Below are positions 27,439-37,238 of a DNA stretch of 64,000 nt, one piece after another; positions within the stretch are counted from its first letter, which is position 1, and every line of letters starts with the position of its first letter. The notes under the pieces were generated by a model. It ran no database searches and had not been told where the DNA came from. It saw only the letters and a program-made list of their open reading frames with translations. Source of the DNA: CANLBN01 sp034111645 (GTDB lineage Bacteria; Pseudomonadota; Gammaproteobacteria; Pseudomonadales; Cellvibrionaceae); the NCBI GenBank assembly GCA_034111645.1, contig JAWUWW010000022.1:1-64000 (forward strand), given 5' to 3'. Made by a program: the position numbers and the translations under genes.

Positions 27439-28839
27439 TTAATTTTTAGTGGCTGAATACCAACTGAGCTCTTTATGCAATAAGACAACACTTCCTATAA
27501 TCAACAATGTCGGTGCTTGTGCATTTGCACTATTAACTTTATCTGCCAAAGTTGTAATTGATCCTACAATTACACGCTGGTTAATGGTTGTGCCTTTTTC
27601 AATTAAAGCAGCGGGGGTGTCTTTATCTCGACCATGGGCAATTAATTCTCTACAGATTTCTTCAAGACTAACGAGCCCCATATAAAAAACTAAGGTTTGA
27701 TGATCATCAAGTAATGATGTCCAATCTAAGTCAAGACTTCTATTTTTAGTATGCCCCGTTAAAAATCGTACCGATTGGGCATGATCTCTATGAGTTAAAG
27801 GTATACCTGAATATGCTGAACAACCAGAAGCTGCTGTGATGCCTGGAACCACCTGAAAAGGAATATTATTTTCTGCTAACAGCTCTATTTCTTCACCGCC
27901 ACGACCAAAGATAAAAGGATCTCCGCCCTTTAATCTCAGTACTCTCAGGCCTTGCTTTGCATAATCGACAAGCAACTGATTAATATTCTGTTGAGGCACA
28001 GCATGCTCATCACGACGTTTACCCACATAAACACGCTCTGCATCTCTGCGAACTAAATTTAAGACCCCTTCACTAACTAATCTATCATATAAAACGATGT
28101 CAGCTTGTTGCATGAGACGCAAGGCTTTGAATGTAAGCAAGTCTGGGTCTCCAGGGCCACCGCCCACTAAATAGACCTCGCCTTGCAGCATATTATTTTG
28201 GCTCGTCTGATAAGACTCTAACAAAGCTTGGATGCCCGCTTCAGCCTCTACCAACCTTCCTGCAAAGGCTTTTTCGGCAACCGGCCCCTCAAAGACCGAC
28301 TGCCAAAAACGCAAGCGTTGTTCACTTGAGGTTAATGACTTTTTAACGGCATCTCTGAATTTACTCGCTAATTTTGCAAGCGACCCATAACTAGAAGGCA
28401 GCATAACCTCTAGTTTTGCACGTATTTGACGCGCAAGCACTGGGGCTTCGCCACCACTGGTAATTGCAATCATCAGTGGCGAGCGATCAACTATAGCTGG
28501 CGTAATAATGCTACATAAACTCGGTGAGTCGACAACATTAACGGGTAGTCTTAGGGCTTGCGCTAATTCAGATACTTGGCGATTGACTGTCTTATTATCA
28601 GTTGCACAAATTACCATCATACCAATATTTAAATCTTTTTCTTCAAACTCACGAAAGTGACATTCACCGTTGCTCGATGATACTAGTGCCTGCATCTCAT
28701 CGGTTATATAGGGGGAAACTACGACAATGCGCGCTCCTGCTTTAGCTATTAATCGAGCTTTTCGCGTAGCAATACCGCCGCCACCGATAAATAAACAGGT
28801 GCGATTTTTAAGGTCGAAAAAAAACGGCATGAAATCCAT
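27439..28839 (-). CDS. cysG: Sirohaem synthase CysG (fused dehydrogenase/ferrochelatase and uroporphyrinogen methyltransferase)
   Basis: 466 residues, the full trifunctional length. The N-terminal half is the precorrin-2 dehydrogenase/ferrochelatase (MDFMPFFFDLKNRTCLFIGGGGIATRKARL, an NAD-binding GGG motif). The C-terminal half is the SAM-dependent methyltransferase (VYLVGGGPGDPDLLTFKALR, VLRLKGGDPFIFGRGGEE, VPGITAASGCSAYSGIPLTHR). It makes sirohaem for sulphite and nitrite reductases. AGAGG (28846-28850) six bases before the ATG at 28839 sets the start; an upstream in-frame extension to 28869 lacks one. It lies next to serS, as in Pseudomonas. Confidence 0.95.
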   Translation of the reverse strand: MDFMPFFFDLKNRTCLFIGGGGIATRKARLIAKAGARIVVVSPYITDEMQALVSSSNGECHFREFEEKDLNIGMMVICATDNKTVNRQVSELAQALRLPVNVVDSPSLCSIITPAIVDRSPLMIAITSGGEAPVLARQIRAKLEVMLPSSYGSLAKLASKFRDAVKKSLTSSEQRLRFWQSVFEGPVAEKAFAGRLVEAEAGIQALLESYQTSQNNMLQGEVYLVGGGPGDPDLLTFKALRLMQQADIVLYDRLVSEGVLNLVRRDAERVYVGKRRDEHAVPQQNINQLLVDYAKQGLRVLRLKGGDPFIFGRGGEEIELLAENNIPFQVVPGITAASGCSAYSGIPLTHRDHAQSVRFLTGHTKNRSLDLDWTSLLDDHQTLVFYMGLVSLEEICRELIAHGRDKDTPAALIEKGTTINQRVIVGSITTLADKVNSANAQAPTLLIIGSVVLLHKELSWYSATKN

Positions 28840-28934
28840 AAAAAACCTCTGAATCAAAATAACAAACACTGAATTATTTCTAATTTATGTAAGGTATCGA
28901 TAATTAATATTTTGAATAAAAATCAACAACATAA

Positions 28935-28958
28935 AAAAGGCACTAACAAGCGCCTTTT
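28935..28958. terminator. Intrinsic terminator after serS
   Basis: AAAAGGC (28935-28941) pairs with GCCTTTT (28952-28958) around a ten-base loop. The run of A on the left gives a T tail on the minus strand, 31 bp past the serS stop. Confidence 0.75.
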
Positions 28959-28988
28959 AAAAATTAAAATATTTACTGACTATAAAAT

Positions 28989-30272
28989 CTATACATTGCC
29001 AATAACAGTGACGCCACCCATATAAGCCTGCAATACTTCGGGCACTTTAATACTGCCGTCTTGTTGTTGATAGTTTTCCATGATGGCTAATAAAGTGCGG
29101 CCAACCGCAAGACCCGAACCATTAAGTGTATGCAGAAATTCAGATTTACCTGTTTCTGGATGACGAAATCTCGCTTTCATTCGGCGCGCCTGTAAATCAC
29201 GAAAACTACTACACGATGAAATCTCTCTATATTTATCCTGTGATGGAATCCATACTTCAATATCATAAGTTTTAGCCGCAGAAAAACCAATATCACCGCC
29301 ACATAAAATCACTGTTCGATAGGGCAGCTCTAATTTTTGTAATATTACTTCGGCACAAGCGGTTAAATCTTCTAAGGCTTGATCAGAATCTTCTGGTTTA
29401 ACAAAATTGACGAGCTCTACCTTTTCAAACTGATGTTGTCTAATCATTCCGCGCGTATCACGACCATGACTACCGGCCTCGCTGCGAAAACAAGGAGTAT
29501 GACAAACTAATTTGATCGGCAGAGATACATCATCATTTAACAACTCATCGCGTAAAATATTTGTTACGGGCACTTCTGCGGTAGGAATTAAATATAATTC
29601 TCGCTCATCATTTGTTTTAAACAAATCGTCTTCAAATTTTGGCAATTGGCCAGTACCGAACAAAGACTCTTTATTCACCATGTAGGGGACATAAATTTCT
29701 TGATAACCATGTTCTTCAATATGCGTATTCAACATAAATTGAATTAATGCTCGATTCATCCTCGCTAATTGCCCACGCATAACCGCGAAACGCGAACCTG
29801 TGAGCTTAGTAGCCACTTCAAAATCAAGCTCATTTGAAAGCTCACCTAGCTCAACATGGTCTTTAATTTCAAAATCAAATTTTCGTGGAGTCCCCCATTT
29901 TCGTATTTCAACGTTATCGTCCTCTGACAAGCCATCAGGCACTTCATCAGCTAGCATATTAGGCAACGCGTTCAAAATTATATTTAATTTATCTTGCACC
30001 ACTTTCAGATCAGCTTCAGCCTTATTTAGTTCTTCTTTAATACTTTCAACTTCTAAAAGTAATGGCGCAATATCTTCGCCTGCAGCTTTGGCTTTACCAA
30101 TATTTTTGGCGCGAGAATTACGCTCTTGCTGTAATGACTCAGATTTAATCTGTAAAGCTTTTCTCTCTACCTCAAGCGTATTCAACGCATCTATATCAAG
30201 TATAAAACCGCGCTTGGCTAATGCCTTGGCAATTACCTCTGGCTCACTACGAACCAACTTCGAATCAAGCAT
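28989..30272 (-). CDS. serS: Seryl-tRNA synthetase
   Basis: 427 residues, standard for the bacterial class II enzyme. It charges tRNA-Ser (and tRNA-Sec where present). The N-terminal coiled-coil arm (about 25-105; QIKSESLQQERNSRAKNIGKAKAAG) grips the long variable arm of tRNA-Ser. Class II motif 2 is seen as TPCFRSEAGSHGRDTRGMIRQHQFEKVELV and motif 3 as NGSGLAVGRTLLAIMENYQ. The N-terminus MLDSKLVRSEPEVIAKALAKRG is canonical. It is followed by its own terminator before cysG. Confidence 0.98.
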   Translation of the reverse strand: MLDSKLVRSEPEVIAKALAKRGFILDIDALNTLEVERKALQIKSESLQQERNSRAKNIGKAKAAGEDIAPLLLEVESIKEELNKAEADLKVVQDKLNIILNALPNMLADEVPDGLSEDDNVEIRKWGTPRKFDFEIKDHVELGELSNELDFEVATKLTGSRFAVMRGQLARMNRALIQFMLNTHIEEHGYQEIYVPYMVNKESLFGTGQLPKFEDDLFKTNDERELYLIPTAEVPVTNILRDELLNDDVSLPIKLVCHTPCFRSEAGSHGRDTRGMIRQHQFEKVELVNFVKPEDSDQALEDLTACAEVILQKLELPYRTVILCGGDIGFSAAKTYDIEVWIPSQDKYREISSCSSFRDLQARRMKARFRHPETGKSEFLHTLNGSGLAVGRTLLAIMENYQQQDGSIKVPEVLQAYMGGVTVIGNV

Positions 30273-30621
30273 AACGAATTATTCCAATCAATTTACTAAA
30301 TAATGCTAAAAAATGGCATCAACAAATTTTTATTCAAAAAGCTTTTTAAAAAATCAGCTTAGCTAGATAGTTTTTCTAACGACTATAAACTTACCAAGAA
30401 CACAAACATATCACTATAAGATTACGCAGAGATTTGATAAAATCCATGATTACTTCTTACGAACTTTTTACTATATTTTCTATCAATGTATAGGCTCTTT
30501 TTCTTATCCTTGAAGGCAAGCGATTTATTAAATGTATGCGCATGCTTTTCAACAAAATTATATTTTTTACGTAACTCTTTAAGTATTAAAAGAATCATCA
30601 ATCTGCGTTTCGCAGAATAAT
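30273..30621. other. Gene-free spacer between crcB and serS
   Basis: 349 bp, AT-rich. A small perfect hairpin (CTGCG TTT CGCAG, 30603-30615) lies just after the crcB stop. An open stretch at 30422-30601 on the minus strand could code 59 Lys-rich residues, but it has no ribosome-binding site or recognisable motif and I do not call it a gene. Confidence 0.4.
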
Positions 30622-30993
30622 TTAAACTATTCGCTGCAAAACAATCACAGTGATACCTGCAGATAATAAACATGCAACAACTGAACTGATTATATAGGTT
30701 AATGCGACACCGGCATGGCCATTTTGCCAAAGTAATACGCCATCTAGCGCAAAGCTAGAAAATGTTGTTAGTGCACCTAAAAACCCCACCATTATAAGTG
30801 GTGTCCAATGCTGTGCAATGACTGCTTTCTCTATAATTAAAACATAAAATAAACCCATTAGCATTGAGCCTACAACGTTCGCACACCATATTGCCCAAGG
30901 AAATCCATTTGCTGCAATAGGAATAAGCTGTGTTAAACCATAACGACTCATTGCACCTAACGCACCACCTAATGCAATAAATATCCAAATCAT
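30622..30993 (-). CDS. crcB: Fluoride channel CrcB (Fluc)
   Basis: 123 residues with four membrane helices, exactly the Fluc size. The proteins form antiparallel dimers that export fluoride. Diagnostic sequences are GGALGAMSRYGL near the N-terminus, WCANVVGSMLMGLF with the conserved Asn, and GFLGALTTFSSFALD with the Phe-box and sodium-site Thr. Its ATG overlaps the rarA TGA by four bases (ATGA), so it is translated from the rarA message. No fluoride riboswitch is apparent. The gene is an addition to the otherwise Pseudomonas-like rarA-serS order. Confidence 0.95.
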   Translation of the reverse strand: MIWIFIALGGALGAMSRYGLTQLIPIAANGFPWAIWCANVVGSMLMGLFYVLIIEKAVIAQHWTPLIMVGFLGALTTFSSFALDGVLLWQNGHAGVALTYIISSVVACLLSAGITVIVLQRIV

Positions 30994-32351
30994 ATTTTAT
31001 CCCTATTGGTTTTATAGAAATTAGAATAACGCTTTGATTGACTTTGCTGATCTAGCGCCTTTAGATACATTAATTTTTCTTTTATCTTTAATTCAAGCCC
31101 ACGCTCAACGGGAAAGTAATATTGTTTATCTGCGATAGCTTCTGGGAAATAATTTTCTCCAGCAGCATAAGCTTCTGGCTCATGATGGGCATAGCGATAC
31201 TCGGCCCCATAGTTTAGTGACTTCATTAATGATGTGGGCGAATTGCGTAGGTGCATAGGCACATCATAATCCGGTAACTCGCTCATGTCGGCCTTAGCCG
31301 AATTGAACGCATTATACACCGCATTACTCTTTGGTGCGGAAGCCAAATACACAACCGCTTGTACAATTGCCAGTTCACCCTCGGAGCTGCCAAGGCGCTC
31401 TTGTGTATCCCATGCATTTAGACTAATTTGGAGTGCGCGTGGGTCGGCGTTACCAATATCTTCGATCGCCATACGCACAATGCGACGCGCCACATAAAGT
31501 GGATCACAACCTGCATCCAACATTCTCATACACCAATAAAGTGCTGCATCAGGCGATGAACCTCGAACGGACTTATGCAGTGCAGATATCTGTTCGTAAA
31601 ATATATCGCCACCTTTATCAAATCGACGCACATCACCACCAATAACCTCAGCAGCAGATTGATAAGATATAGTTTGATCGACAGCCAAGTCACTCGCCAC
31701 TTCTAATAAATTTAGGCATCGTCTTGCATCACCATTTGACGCCACAGCTAAAAGTGATAATGCATCAGACTCACAAACTAGATCCTGCAAACCTAGTCCA
31801 TTTTCTTTATCACTTAATGCACGTTTTAGTAAAGTTTCTAAATCATGCTGCACTAGTGAACGCAGAACATAAACTCGACACCGAGATAATAAAGCATTAT
31901 TTAATTCAAAGGATGGATTTTCTGTGGTGGCTCCTATAAATGTAATAAGACCACTTTCGACATAGGGTAAAAAAGCATCTTGTTGAGATTTATTAAAACG
32001 ATGGACTTCATCAATAAATAATACCGTGCGCCTACCGCGGGTAAGTTGATATTCTGCTTGGCTGACCGCAGCTCTAATATCTTTAACACCCGCCATTACG
32101 GCTGAAAGAGTTTCAAAATGTGCGTCAATTAAATGTGCTAACAATTTAGCCAATGAGGTCTTACCTACACCGGGTGGGCCCCAAAATACCATGGAGTGTA
32201 ATTGACCTTTATCAATAGCATCGCGAAGCGGCTTGCCCTCTGCGAGTATATGCTGCTGGCCGATATAATCATTTAATGTTTGCGGACGAAGACGTGCCGC
32301 AAGAGGTACGTACGAACTTTTTAATGGCTCTTGAAAAAAATCACTCTTCAT
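30990..32351 (-). CDS. rarA: Replication-associated recombination protein RarA (MgsA)
   Basis: 453 residues, AAA+ clamp-loader-like ATPase that acts at stalled replication forks with SSB. Walker A GPPGVGKT is at residues 58-65; Walker B and sensor region read TVLFIDEVHRFNKSQQDAFLPYVE and FIGATTENPSFELNNALLSRC. The C-terminal tetramerisation part has IGNADPRALQ, VYLASAPKSNAVYNAFN and MHLRNSPT. It sits downstream of lolA and ftsK, a classical gammaproteobacterial order (ftsK-lolA-rarA), and overlaps crcB by four bases. Confidence 0.97.
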   Translation of the reverse strand: MKSDFFQEPLKSSYVPLAARLRPQTLNDYIGQQHILAEGKPLRDAIDKGQLHSMVFWGPPGVGKTSLAKLLAHLIDAHFETLSAVMAGVKDIRAAVSQAEYQLTRGRRTVLFIDEVHRFNKSQQDAFLPYVESGLITFIGATTENPSFELNNALLSRCRVYVLRSLVQHDLETLLKRALSDKENGLGLQDLVCESDALSLLAVASNGDARRCLNLLEVASDLAVDQTISYQSAAEVIGGDVRRFDKGGDIFYEQISALHKSVRGSSPDAALYWCMRMLDAGCDPLYVARRIVRMAIEDIGNADPRALQISLNAWDTQERLGSSEGELAIVQAVVYLASAPKSNAVYNAFNSAKADMSELPDYDVPMHLRNSPTSLMKSLNYGAEYRYAHHEPEAYAAGENYFPEAIADKQYYFPVERGLELKIKEKLMYLKALDQQSQSKRYSNFYKTNRDKI

Positions 32352-32382
32352 TAGTTCTTGTTCATCACTTTACTTATTTGTT

Positions 32383-33033
32383 CTATTTATCAATAAGAAC
32401 ATCGACGCCATCAGGAATAGAGAACTCAAATTTAGTATTGTCAATTAATTGATTCAGTATAATATTTTCAAAGTTAAAGCGTGTTGTTTGACCCAGACTG
32501 TCTTCTAGAGTCATTACTTTTAATTTTTTATCAACAAAAGCTAAAATTAATTGTGTGAAAACATTATTTGTCTGTTTTGGTGTCAATACAAAGTAGCTTG
32601 CTATATCCGCCGACTGATCATTTTTAGTCGCTTTATCTTTTTCAATACTGCTACTTTTTTTAATAAAATAAGTTTGTGAAATTTTATCGACGTCTCCACT
32701 TAATAATAAAGCCGGAGTTTGATCAACATTTTGGCTATAGGCTCTTATGGTAACTTGTTCTAAGTCGGGATCATAAAGCCATATATCTTGCAGATTAGAA
32801 ACTAATAATTGCGGGAATGGTGCCTGCGTATCCCAAAGAAAAAAACCTGGTGATTTAACTAGAAAAACACCTGATGATTGTTGAATAATTTCGCCCTTTG
32901 AATCTTTTAGGCTTTGCTTAAAATCGCCTTGAATAGTTTTATATTCTACTAAAAGCTTCGCCAATTCTTGGGAGTCATCTGCAACAACATTTATCGAGAA
33001 TAGTAATAAAAGACAATAAAAAAATTTAATCAT
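32383..33033 (-). CDS. lolA: Outer-membrane lipoprotein carrier LolA
   Basis: 216 residues with a signal peptide (MIKFFYCLLLLFSINVVADD). LolA carries lipoproteins across the periplasm from LolCDE to LolB. Family features include TIQGDFKQSLKDSKGEIIQQSSGVF, SPGFFLWDTQAPFPQLLVSN and IWLYDPDLEQVTIR; the half-open barrel architecture fits the length. A charged insert near residues 135-145 (SSSIEKDKATKNDQS) makes it slightly longer than the E. coli form. The gene is 31 bp before rarA and 148 bp after ftsK, consistent with one transcript. Confidence 0.94.
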   Translation of the reverse strand: MIKFFYCLLLLFSINVVADDSQELAKLLVEYKTIQGDFKQSLKDSKGEIIQQSSGVFLVKSPGFFLWDTQAPFPQLLVSNLQDIWLYDPDLEQVTIRAYSQNVDQTPALLLSGDVDKISQTYFIKKSSSIEKDKATKNDQSADIASYFVLTPKQTNNVFTQLILAFVDKKLKVMTLEDSLGQTTRFNFENIILNQLIDNTKFEFSIPDGVDVLIDK

Positions 33034-33181
33034 TATTTTTAATCTGTTGGTTTAACTGATCTTGAATGTAAGTCAGAAGTGCATTGACCGAATTAGTTTT
33101 ATACAAATATCTAGGCATGAGCCTAACATACACTTTATGAACCAAGAATGAAGCAAAAAGACCGCAGCTACAAACCAGTTA

Positions 33182-35518
33182 TCATCGTCGAGGTGGCGCT
33201 GGAGCTAAAACTTCTCTGGCGCCGTTATGTCCAGCCTCAGACACCACCCCCGCGGCCTCCATTGTCTCAACTATACGCGCGGCACGATTATAGCCAATAC
33301 GCAGCTTCCTTTGCACTGAAGAAATTGACGCTTTTCGAGTCTCAGTCACAAATTCAACAGCTTCGTCATAAAGAGCATCACTTTCGCTAGCGTCATCATC
33401 GTCATCAGTTGATAAGCCAGGGACAGGAATTCTATTGGTGCTTTCGTCAACGACACCTTCTAAATAATTAGGTGCCCCTCGTCGCTTCCAATCGGCAACA
33501 ACTTTATGGACTTCATGATCATCTACAAAAGCACCATGAATACGCATTGGCATATTTGTCCCCGAAGGCAAATACAACATATCACCATGACCTAATAACT
33601 GATCTGCTCCACCCTGATCTAAAATAGTTCGAGAATCTATTTTAGATGACACCTGAAATGCAATTCGTGAAGGCACATTGGCTTTGATTAAACCTGTTAT
33701 AACATCTACTGAAGGTCTTTGGGTTGCGAGCAATAAATGAATACCTGCTGCTCGAGCTTTTTGAGCAATTCGCGCTATAAGTTGTTCGACTTTTTTGCCA
33801 ACAATCATCATCATATCGGCAAATTCATCAATAACAATGACAATTGATGGCAATGTCTCTAAAGCCGGAGCGCTTGCAATATCTTCTCCAGGAGTAAATT
33901 CCTCTCCTGGTCGCCATAAAGGATCTAATAATGGCTCTCCTTTTTTAATGGCATCTTCAACTTTGCGATTATATCCCGCTAAATTTCTTACTCCAAGAGC
34001 TGCCATTAACTTATAACGACGTTCCATTTCACCAACTGACCAGCGCAGACCATTAGCGGCATCTTTCATGTCGGTAATTACTGGCGTCAGTAAATGTGGT
34101 ATACCCTCATAAACTGATAGCTCTAACATTTTTGGATCGACTAGAATTAAACGCACTTCTTTAGGTGTCGATTTATACAACATACTTAGTATCATCGCAT
34201 TAACACCAACGGATTTACCCGAGCCTGTTGTACCGGCAACCAATAAATGCGGCATTTTAGCCATGTCGGCAACAATGGGCTCGCCTGCTATATCATGACC
34301 TAAAGCTAAAGTTAATGGTGACTTGGAAGACTCATAAACATCAGAAGAAATAATTTCACTTAAGCGAACAATTTCTCTGTGCTCATTAGGTATTTCGATA
34401 CCCATTACGGTTTTACCGGGTATAACTTCAACGACCCGTACGCTCACCACGGCCATTGAGCGCGCCAAGTCTTTTGCTAAGTTAGTAATTCGACTTGCTT
34501 TAACTCCCGCTGCAGGTTGTATTTCAAAACGCGTTACTACAGGCCCTGGCAAAACAGAGACGACTTCCGCTATAACACCGAAATCTTTCAATTTTATTTC
34601 TAACAAACGTGACATTGCATTTAATGATTCTTCAGAAAAGCCTTTATCACTTTTCTCTTCACTGGGATCTAACAAACTAACAGGTGGTAATTCACCTGTT
34701 ATTGGAGTGTCAAAAAGCGTTGCTTGCTTTTCTTTTTCAACTCGGATGCTTGGCTGAGGCTTTGGAAATGGTTTAGAAATTGTTGGAGGCAGGCGTTGCC
34801 TATGTTGTTCTAGCTGTTTTGATACACTCTCCTTGCGGGCTTGCACATTGGTCAAAATTTCTTTTTGCTCTTGTTTATTGTCTCGATACATTTTCAACTT
34901 TCTAGAGATCAAAGCAAAAAAACTTATTGTTTTAGAACCGATAAAATCCATCAATGCCAGCCATGATAAATCGGTAAAAATAGTAATGCCAAATAGGCCC
35001 ATTGCCATTAATAATAAATTTGCGCCAACATACCCAAAGATACCTTCAAAAGTTTCTACGACAGAAACACCTAAGATGCCTCCATTTGAAAACGGCAAGT
35101 CGGCGCTACTTGCTCCCATTTGCAACGATACAAGTCCAGTGCCTGCGACGATAACCAGAATTAAACCAATTACTCTTACAAAAAACATAAGCACATCGAA
35201 AGAGGCCGCTAAATTACGCGTCATAAAAACACGCCATAATCGATACAAAATCATCACTGGAAAAAGGTAGGCGACATATCCAAAAAGAGAATAAAAAACA
35301 TCTGAAGTCCAAGCACCGGCTGGACCTGCGGTATTTCGAATATAATTTGAAGTCCCTGTACTTGACCAACCAGGATCAGATGGCGAGTAAGAAGTTAAAG
35401 CGACAAGCAAATAAATACACAGCAATAACCAACCAATAAGTGCGCCTTCTTTTAAAATTCGTAACAAGGCATTTTGGATAGGTGACATTTCGCTCATAGT
35501 TTTACTAGTAGATTTCAA
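33182..35518 (-). CDS. ftsK: DNA translocase FtsK
   Basis: 778 residues. The N-terminal membrane domain has four helices. The linker is short (about 210-280) compared with the very long E. coli one. The motor domain has Walker A VAGTTGSGKS and Walker B VIVIDEFADMMM, with RIAQKARAAGIHLLLATQRPS typical of the family. The C-terminal gamma winged-helix module (about 710-770; SISSVQRKLRIGYNRAARIVE) reads KOPS polarity. FtsK resolves chromosome dimers at the septum with XerCD. The start appears to be TTG (35518), with AAGGT about eight bases upstream. ATGs at 35497 or 35488 are alternatives lacking one. Confidence 0.96.
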   Translation of the reverse strand: MKSTSKTMSEMSPIQNALLRILKEGALIGWLLLCIYLLVALTSYSPSDPGWSSTGTSNYIRNTAGPAGAWTSDVFYSLFGYVAYLFPVMILYRLWRVFMTRNLAASFDVLMFFVRVIGLILVIVAGTGLVSLQMGASSADLPFSNGGILGVSVVETFEGIFGYVGANLLLMAMGLFGITIFTDLSWLALMDFIGSKTISFFALISRKLKMYRDNKQEQKEILTNVQARKESVSKQLEQHRQRLPPTISKPFPKPQPSIRVEKEKQATLFDTPITGELPPVSLLDPSEEKSDKGFSEESLNAMSRLLEIKLKDFGVIAEVVSVLPGPVVTRFEIQPAAGVKASRITNLAKDLARSMAVVSVRVVEVIPGKTVMGIEIPNEHREIVRLSEIISSDVYESSKSPLTLALGHDIAGEPIVADMAKMPHLLVAGTTGSGKSVGVNAMILSMLYKSTPKEVRLILVDPKMLELSVYEGIPHLLTPVITDMKDAANGLRWSVGEMERRYKLMAALGVRNLAGYNRKVEDAIKKGEPLLDPLWRPGEEFTPGEDIASAPALETLPSIVIVIDEFADMMMIVGKKVEQLIARIAQKARAAGIHLLLATQRPSVDVITGLIKANVPSRIAFQVSSKIDSRTILDQGGADQLLGHGDMLYLPSGTNMPMRIHGAFVDDHEVHKVVADWKRRGAPNYLEGVVDESTNRIPVPGLSTDDDDDASESDALYDEAVEFVTETRKASISSVQRKLRIGYNRAARIVETMEAAGVVSEAGHNGAREVLAPAPPRR

Positions 35519-36125
35519 CGGTTACAACCTTGATGGTCAGATGTTGTAGATTAAAAAAATTCATAAATATCGTTATGCGCTCTAAATTACTGACAAATAC
35601 ATTAATATAAGACCATCATTTTGAATACTCTGGCATTATATTGTTTTTCTGAATTACAAAATTATTTTAGTGTCTGCACGCTGATTATAATTACAAATAA
35701 CTAACGATCTTCAATCCATAATTATATCGATTTGCTATTATAAACTCGCCGTTATTGCAGCGCCTTAGAATAAATTCTATCAACTCATGAGACTTATAAA
35801 GCTGATACTTAATGTACAAGAAGATTCTCACTTTAAAAAGCAAGCATTCCAAACACAACAAACTCGATCAATAGCTCACTTTTCTTTTAATAAATCAAAG
35901 TTACTTGATATTTAACTGAAATATTAATTTGAAGAATTAAACACGAGCTTACTCAAAAGTTACTTTGCTGTTTCTTGTCATTTTTTCACATAAAAATTTA
36001 ATAAGCTAGGTTGATAACTCTATTGAGAGACATAACACCATGATATGATGCAAAAAATATTTTAAAGTGCTTGTTTTATTGCACTTTAACACAATTTAAA
36101 CGTCAATTTTACAGTGGAATTTACC
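35519..36125. other. Divergent spacer between ftsK and trxB; lrp absent
   Basis: About 600 bp without a gene. In E. coli lrp lies here; no trace is seen. An inverted repeat at 36062-36089 stands just before trxB. The rest is AT-rich and featureless by eye and must hold the ftsK and trxB promoters. Confidence 0.5.
36062..36089. repeat. Nine-base inverted repeat upstream of trxB
   Basis: TTAAAGTGC (36062-36070) and GCACTTTAA (36081-36089) are perfect complements around a ten-base T-rich spacer, ending 36 bp before the trxB ATG. It could be an operator or a 5'-UTR hairpin. Confidence 0.6.
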
Positions 36126-37070
36126 ATGAGTGTAGACAATCATCATCGCTTACTGATCCTTGGTTCGGGACCTGCGGGATATACAGCAGCCATTTATGCA
36201 GCTCGCGCTAATTTAAATCCTGTCGTCATAACAGGCATGCAACAAGGTGGTCAATTAACCACCACAACAGAGGTTGAAAACTGGCCTGGTGGTATTCCAG
36301 CACTTCAAGGTCCTGACTTAATGGTTCAAATGCAAGAGCACGCTGAACGTTTTGAGACACAAGTAATTTTTGATCATATTAATGAAGTTGATCTAGACAC
36401 GCGACCTTTTGTCATCAAGGGTAACGACACTTATACCTGCGATGCACTTATCATTACCACGGGTGCATCTGCTCGCTATTTGGGCTTAGACTCAGAAAAG
36501 GCATTTATGGGCAAAGGTGTAAGTGCTTGTGCAACATGTGATGGTTTTTTCTATCGTGATCAAGTGGTAGCAGTCATTGGTGGCGGTAATACTGCAGTTG
36601 AAGAAGCGCTGTATCTATCTAATATTTGTAAAGAGGTTATTTTAGTGCATCGCCGCGACAGCTTGCGCTCTGAAAAAATCCTTCAGGACAAATTACTAGC
36701 GAAGGCAAAAAACGGTAATGTGACTTTAATGTGGAATAACACCCTAGATGAAATTCTCGGTGATAAATCAGGAGTTACCGGTATGCGGCTTAAACATGCA
36801 GAAACCGGAGAGACACAAGATATTCAACTACAGGGCGTTTTTATTGCTATTGGCCATACACCTAACACCGGCTTATTCGAAGGTAAGCTTACCATGAAAA
36901 ATGGCTATATAACGGTTAAAAGTGGTCTGGATGGCAATGCAACGCACACAAGTGTCGAAGGTGTATTTGCTGCTGGCGATGTCGCCGACCACGTCTATAG
37001 ACAGGCAATTACATCATCGGGCTCGGGCTGTATGGCAGCCTTAGATGCAGAGAAATACTTAGATAACTAA
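36126..37070 (+). CDS. trxB: Thioredoxin reductase
   Basis: 314 residues, NADPH-dependent FAD enzyme that keeps thioredoxin reduced. FAD site LLILGSGPAGYTAAIYAARANL; redox-active CATC at C135-C138 (GVSACATCDGFFY); NADPH site VIGGGNTAVEEALYL with HRRDSLRSEKILQ; C-terminal FAD loop GVFAAGDVADHVYRQAITSSGSGCMAALDAE. The ATG at 36126 matches the family N-terminus; an upstream in-frame GTG (36114) adds four residues. The last 50 bases lie in the first unit of a 73-bp tandem repeat that continues twice past the stop. Confidence 0.97.
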   Translation: MSVDNHHRLLILGSGPAGYTAAIYAARANLNPVVITGMQQGGQLTTTTEVENWPGGIPALQGPDLMVQMQEHAERFETQVIFDHINEVDLDTRPFVIKGNDTYTCDALIITTGASARYLGLDSEKAFMGKGVSACATCDGFFYRDQVVAVIGGGNTAVEEALYLSNICKEVILVHRRDSLRSEKILQDKLLAKAKNGNVTLMWNNTLDEILGDKSGVTGMRLKHAETGETQDIQLQGVFIAIGHTPNTGLFEGKLTMKNGYITVKSGLDGNATHTSVEGVFAAGDVADHVYRQAITSSGSGCMAALDAEKYLDN

Positions 37071-37238
37071 GCTATTGCAAGAATTACCATTACGCTCGGG
37101 CTTTATGGCAGCCTTAGGTGCAGAGAAATACTTAGACTACTAAGCTGCTGCAAGAATTACCATTACGCTCGGCTGTATGGCAGCCTTAGGTGCAGAGAAA
37201 TGCTTAGGCTACCAAGCTGCTGCAAGGACTGCCATTAT
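37021..37238 (+). repeat. Three tandem copies of the trxB 3' end (73-bp period)
   Basis: Unit 1 (37021-37093) covers the last codons and stop of trxB plus 23 bases beyond. Unit 2 (37094-37166) and unit 3 (37167-37238) repeat it with about 6-9 differences each and one single-base deletion in unit 3. All share TATGGCAGCCTTAG (starting 37031, 37104, 37176). Read in their own frames the later copies keep variants of the enzyme's C-terminus (MAALGAEKYLDY, MAALGAEKCLGY) but lie outside the gene. Confidence 0.9.

Noticed and set aside
30422..30601. Possible 59-residue Lys-rich ORF on the minus strand after crcB
   Set aside because: No ribosome-binding site, no motif, composition as expected of AT-rich spacer; the longer version overlaps crcB out of frame.
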